NCBI RefSeq assembly: GCF_029962835.1
Contig: NC_080573.1
Location: 92,499,501 to 92,563,500 of the forward strand
Direction: 5' to 3'
DNA length: 64,000 nucleotides
Source of the DNA: Magnolia sinica
Taxonomy: Eukaryota; Streptophyta; Magnoliopsida; Magnoliales; Magnoliaceae
The notes under the pieces were generated by a model that was given only the letters and a program-made list of their open reading frames with translations, did not search any database and was not told the origin of the DNA. The position numbers and the translations under genes were made by a program. Positions 60,780 through 64,000 of the stretch are shown here, piece after piece; position 1 is the first letter of the stretch; each line of letters opens with the position of its first letter.

Positions 60780-62340
60780 AAGCTATGTAGCATCTTGGGA
60801 TGCATAGTTCTTTAGCTGCAAAAGTTCTCTATAGAGGAAGTCGGGAAGAGAGTTAGATTGTCCTTTAATAAACTCAATTTGAAAATAAAAAATTACTAGT
60901 ATAGATTGTCATCAAGCAAAAATCTGTTTAGATGCTAAATTCATTACGTCCTTTTCTAGGACATCTTTTGTGGCCCTCTAAATCAGTTCTTAACAAAAAT
61001 TCTTAATTTAGAAGATCATTTTGAAATTTGATAACACAATAAACAAATAACAGAATTTATTTCTTCATTGCAAAATAGTTCTAGGTTTCATTTTGATACC
61101 AGAAGTAAATTTTACTGCCTATTCCTTTTCATTATTCCTTTGTTTGAGGATTCCTCCATATACAGTGTCTGAAGCATCAGTTTATACTCTCTTATATCCA
61201 TCTAGATTGGCAATATTAAGACAGAGCAGTGTTTTTTTTAACCTTTTCTTTAATGTTTTAAGCAGACTTTCTATCAGCATGAGTCCACTTTGGAGGATTT
61301 TTCTTTAATCTTTCGGTTAAAAGGCTTTCTACCTTTGACAGTTTTTTTTTTTTTTAATTATAAAAATAACATAATTCAAGCAGACAAGGGATCTCTGAAG
61401 TTGTTTTTTATCTTTAATTTCATTAGAAACTTTTTCAGCAAATTATATTACTTTATTAACAGGTGTTGTTATTCTCTATTGTATTTTATATCCAAGAATT
61501 TAAATTTCCAACTAAAAGCATTTTATTTTTTATTTTTTCATGAAACAACCAGACCATGGTGTTTAACAACCCTTAAAGAGATGTTCAGATGCTTCCAATG
61601 TTAATCAATATTACTGGTGAATATTAAGACATTGTCGGTATAAACAATCAAGAATGGTGTTTGGGGATTAAATATTTCATTCATTATTTTTTGAAGTTCA
61701 AGGAGAGCATTTTTTAGCCCAAAAGGAATCACATTCCATTCATAATATCCAAAAGGAAAAGTAAAGGTCATCGTATATCAATCCTCTTCTTTGATTTGGA
61801 TTTGTCAAAATCCTGATTTCATATCTAATTTGGAAAATAATAATAATAATAATAACATTATGTATTCTTTTATCAAGTCTTGTTTATTTGGAATTGGATA
61901 TCTTATCCATTATAAGACTTTATCCAAAGCCCTATAATTAATAACTAAGGGTGGGACGCTTCTTTTTAATTCAACGGCCTTTTCTACATAAAAGTCAAAA
62001 CAATTCCAAGAAGAACTTTTCCAAATAATATTTCTTTAATAATTCAGATATTTCATTTTTTACAAATTTCAAATAGTCGTTGATTTGTTTGGGTCTATCT
62101 TACCTTTCTAGGAATATTATTTTCATCAATTATATATATATATATATATAGTGGACTCGCCATGTGCTTTTTTCTATGTCAAAAGGCTATAGGAAGATCC
62201 AAACATATCATTCCAAATTTTCTTGCAAAAGTTTAACTTATTTTAGAAAAGTGATCCATTGATTATTTGACCCACTATTTGGATAGTCTAGAAAGCTCTA
62301 CATTATTGCCACATTGAGAATGAGGAGTCACCACCATTTT
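60780..62340 (-). pseudogene. Endogenous pararetrovirus relic (Caulimoviridae), RT and RNase H
   Basis: Minus-strand translation in shifting frames shows the order of a caulimovirid polymerase: a KEISELL-like lead (about 62080-62060), VINYRALDK, IRYPIPNKQDL and FSKLDMKSGF. Then comes FPFGYYEWNVIPFGLKNA (61800-61690), the YVDD site degenerate as YTDN near 61640, an RNase H DASDTVYGG near 61170, and a terminal FIKGQSNSLPDFL (about 60900-60835). At least a dozen stops, shifts and a (TA)n insertion (62127-62150) break it. No movement or coat protein was recognised. It is long dead and presumably integrated by illegitimate recombination, as such relics are in many plants. Confidence 0.8.
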
Positions 62341-62475
62341 ACATCAACCTTTGAATTAACAGCATATAAGTTATCTTTTTTTAGATAAAAACTAGAGTTG
62401 TACACTACACGCTACATAGCTTGTAGCATATGCTAAGGACCCAACGTAGCTTGTAGCATATGCTGACCCTTTTTT

Positions 62476-62477
<2 letters not shown>

Positions 62478-62511
<34 letters not shown>
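62478..62511. repeat. (GA)n microsatellite at the 3' end of the LINE
   Basis: About 17 GA units, preceded by a T-run (62470-62475) that is an A-run on minus, consistent with the tail side of the LINE. Confidence 0.9.
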
Positions 62512-62512
<1 letters not shown>

Positions 62513-62515
<3 letters not shown>

Positions 62516-64000
62516 AAGATTTTTTATTAGACAACTACCAGGAAAACAAGGCAGCCGTAGCTATGAAAAAGAAAAAGAAAATAGGGAGGCAGATCCCGCC
62601 ACCAAAACATTGGAGGCCCAATCTCTCACAAGAAAGGAAATTTTCCTAAACACCTATTCCTCATATGCGCATCTATTATGAAAGCAAAGCCCGATCCTTT
62701 CCCCCAAAATGCCCCACAAAACAGCGACCAACAGAAGCTACCATAAAGCCTTGACATCTTTACCGGGGACCCCTCCATACCAAGCACAAAGCAAGCTATC
62801 CACCGATTTAGGCATGACCCAACCCATACTAAAAATTTTTAGGAAGAAATCCCAAACCTTTTGAGTGAAAGTACAGTGGATGAAGAGGTGATCTATTGAT
62901 TCCACATTAGCCATGCACATGATACAAATATTAGGGATGATCATGGATCTCTTCTGCAAGTTGTCAACCATTAGCACCCTTCTCCTACCCAATAACCAAA
63001 CAAAGGCCGCCGCTCTCAGAGATGCCTTGTAGGACAAGAAGTGGGAGGCAAAGGAAGAACCAATTGCCAATACCAAATCATAAAACATGCTATAGAAAGA
63101 CCGCACGAAGAAACAGCCAGAAGTGTGTGCATGCCACACTAAAGAGTCACTTTCTCCAAGAGATGGAGAGAAAAGGAGAAAACTGTCCAACAATGACTCT
63201 TAACTCCAATATTTCCTCATCCAACGAATCTCTTCTACAGGGAGGTAGCCACACTCCAGAAATGTCGGAGAAGGAATAGCACCTAGCCACCATCATATCC
63301 TTTTCTATAGCTAAATTGGCCACCTTCGGGAATGCGTTGCAAAGTCTTCTTCCCCTGCACCATGGATCTTCCCAAAAACGAATTTGGGTTCCATCACCTA
63401 ACGCAAAAGAGATACACTCATTGAACAAGGTTGCAACTGACTCCACTGCTTTCCATATCGAAGCTGCGTGATAAACTGACCTGTTTATCTTCCATCCCCC
63501 TGTACAAGTGCATATCGAAGATGCGCGATGCATCGACCTCTTTATCTTCCATCCCCTGATATAAGTGTCAAACTTGCATACAACTAGCTCTCTCCACAAC
63601 ATACCTTCTTCGATGACAAACCACTACAACCATTTACCCTAAAGAGCCAGATTAATCAGCTCCAAAACTCTTACTCCTGCCCCATCATCCTTAATCAGCT
63701 TGGCGGCTTGCACACCTCGAACCACTTGGGCAAATGAAACTTGTGCTTATTCTCTGCCCCCCTCCAAAGGAAGTCCCTTCTTAGCCTTTCCAGCTTGGCC
63801 AGCACTGACTTCGGGCATTTGAAAAGAGATATGAAATGCAGTGGTGTGTTAGAGAAGGCAGTTTTGATGAGGGTGATCCGACCTCCCAAGGACAAGTGAC
63901 GACTTCTCCATACCGACAAAGTTCTTTCAATTCTCTCCACCACCCTAACCCAAAGATGTTTGGGTGGTTTCCCAATGCACAATGGTAAACCTAGATGCTT
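62513..64000 (-). mobile_element. LINE (L1-type) 3' half, runs past the window end
   Basis: Minus-strand non-LTR retrotransposon. It contains the end of the ORF2 reverse transcriptase domain and the zinc-binding C-terminal region, and a short tail toward 62513. The 5' part lies beyond 64000. It is broken by shifts. Confidence 0.85.
62738..64000 (-). pseudogene. LINE ORF2 C-terminal part
   Basis: Frames 63982-63695 (LWVRVVERIERTLSVWRSRH, LSLGGRITLIKTAFSNTPLH, LERLRRDFLWRG) are the thumb region after the RT active site. 63602-63147 includes FALGDGTQIRFWEDPWC, and 63193-62738 has the zf-RVT cysteine/histidine pattern (CIMCMANVESIDHLFIHC). Frame changes near 63690, 63600 and 63150 separate them. 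A 57 bp in-frame tandem duplication lies at 63454-63567. The active site itself is beyond the window. Confidence 0.88.

Overview
The window is plant nuclear DNA, almost all of it intergenic retrotransposon sequence, with one host gene fragment near the right end. The evidence is nested Ty1/copia and Ty3/gypsy elements with plant-type tRNA-Met primer sites, plant L1-type LINE pieces, an endogenous pararetrovirus relic, and two spliced exons that I read as the 3' end of the chloroplast import gene TIC100. Dispersed motifs around 'gggcccaccatgatgtatg' and 'ccgtccatcc' remind me of magnoliid genomes (Magnolia/Lauraceae type); that placement is a weak inference from memory.

Left part (1-40.8 kb): a pile of nested elements. 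A decayed Ty3/gypsy element of Athila/Tat type (gag 1-795, protease 10618-11000) is split by a complete copia element, A (801-10617, minus strand), whose 1584-residue gag-pol frame is uninterrupted. Directly after the gypsy protease piece comes a second copia, F (11001-15369, plus), whose long 5' LTR has itself received a 1.5 kb inverted-repeat element in a (TA)n tract. A third copia, C (15370-18958, minus), is reduced to an LTR, a downstream extra ORF and an inverted LTR scrap. Next come a gypsy gag half on minus (19.0-20.5 kb), a copia LTR, E (20544-22223), and a gypsy gag-pol on plus (22.2-27.6 kb). Copia B (27656-38196, plus, TSD GAGAT) sits in the 3' part of that gypsy. B is full length, but its gag-pol is broken by stops. 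A, B and C share traits known from the Sirevirus lineage: LTRs of 1.6-2.1 kb, arrays of short palindromes in the LTR, and an extra ORF between pol and the 3' LTR.

Middle part (38.2-55.2 kb): gypsy LTR remains with a 750 bp hAT-like non-autonomous transposon, then two large LTR-only blocks. One (about 40.86-46.6 kb) contains minisatellites and is bracketed by a perfect 49 bp direct repeat. The other (49848-54410) is a clean 4.56 kb solo LTR with TSD TGTAG inside a degenerate minisatellite. No host gene is visible here.

Right part (55.2-64 kb): a LINE scrap, a probable 3' UTR, the last two recognisable exons of the TIC100-like gene on minus (58018-58748 and 57048-57422) with a small MITE in the intron, a 310 bp tandem repeat, a caulimovirus-type reverse transcriptase/RNase H relic, and the 3' half of an L1-like LINE. 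No upstream exon of the gene was found before the window end, so either its next intron exceeds 5 kb and holds the viral and LINE insertions, or the rest of the gene is missing.

The strongest items for follow-up are: a cluster of differences between the LTRs of copia A that falls almost only on CAG/CTG sites; the extra ORF and its conserved upstream palindrome cluster in the copia elements; the three-hairpin inverted-repeat element; the 49 bp direct repeat; and the pararetrovirus relic beside a plastid-import gene.
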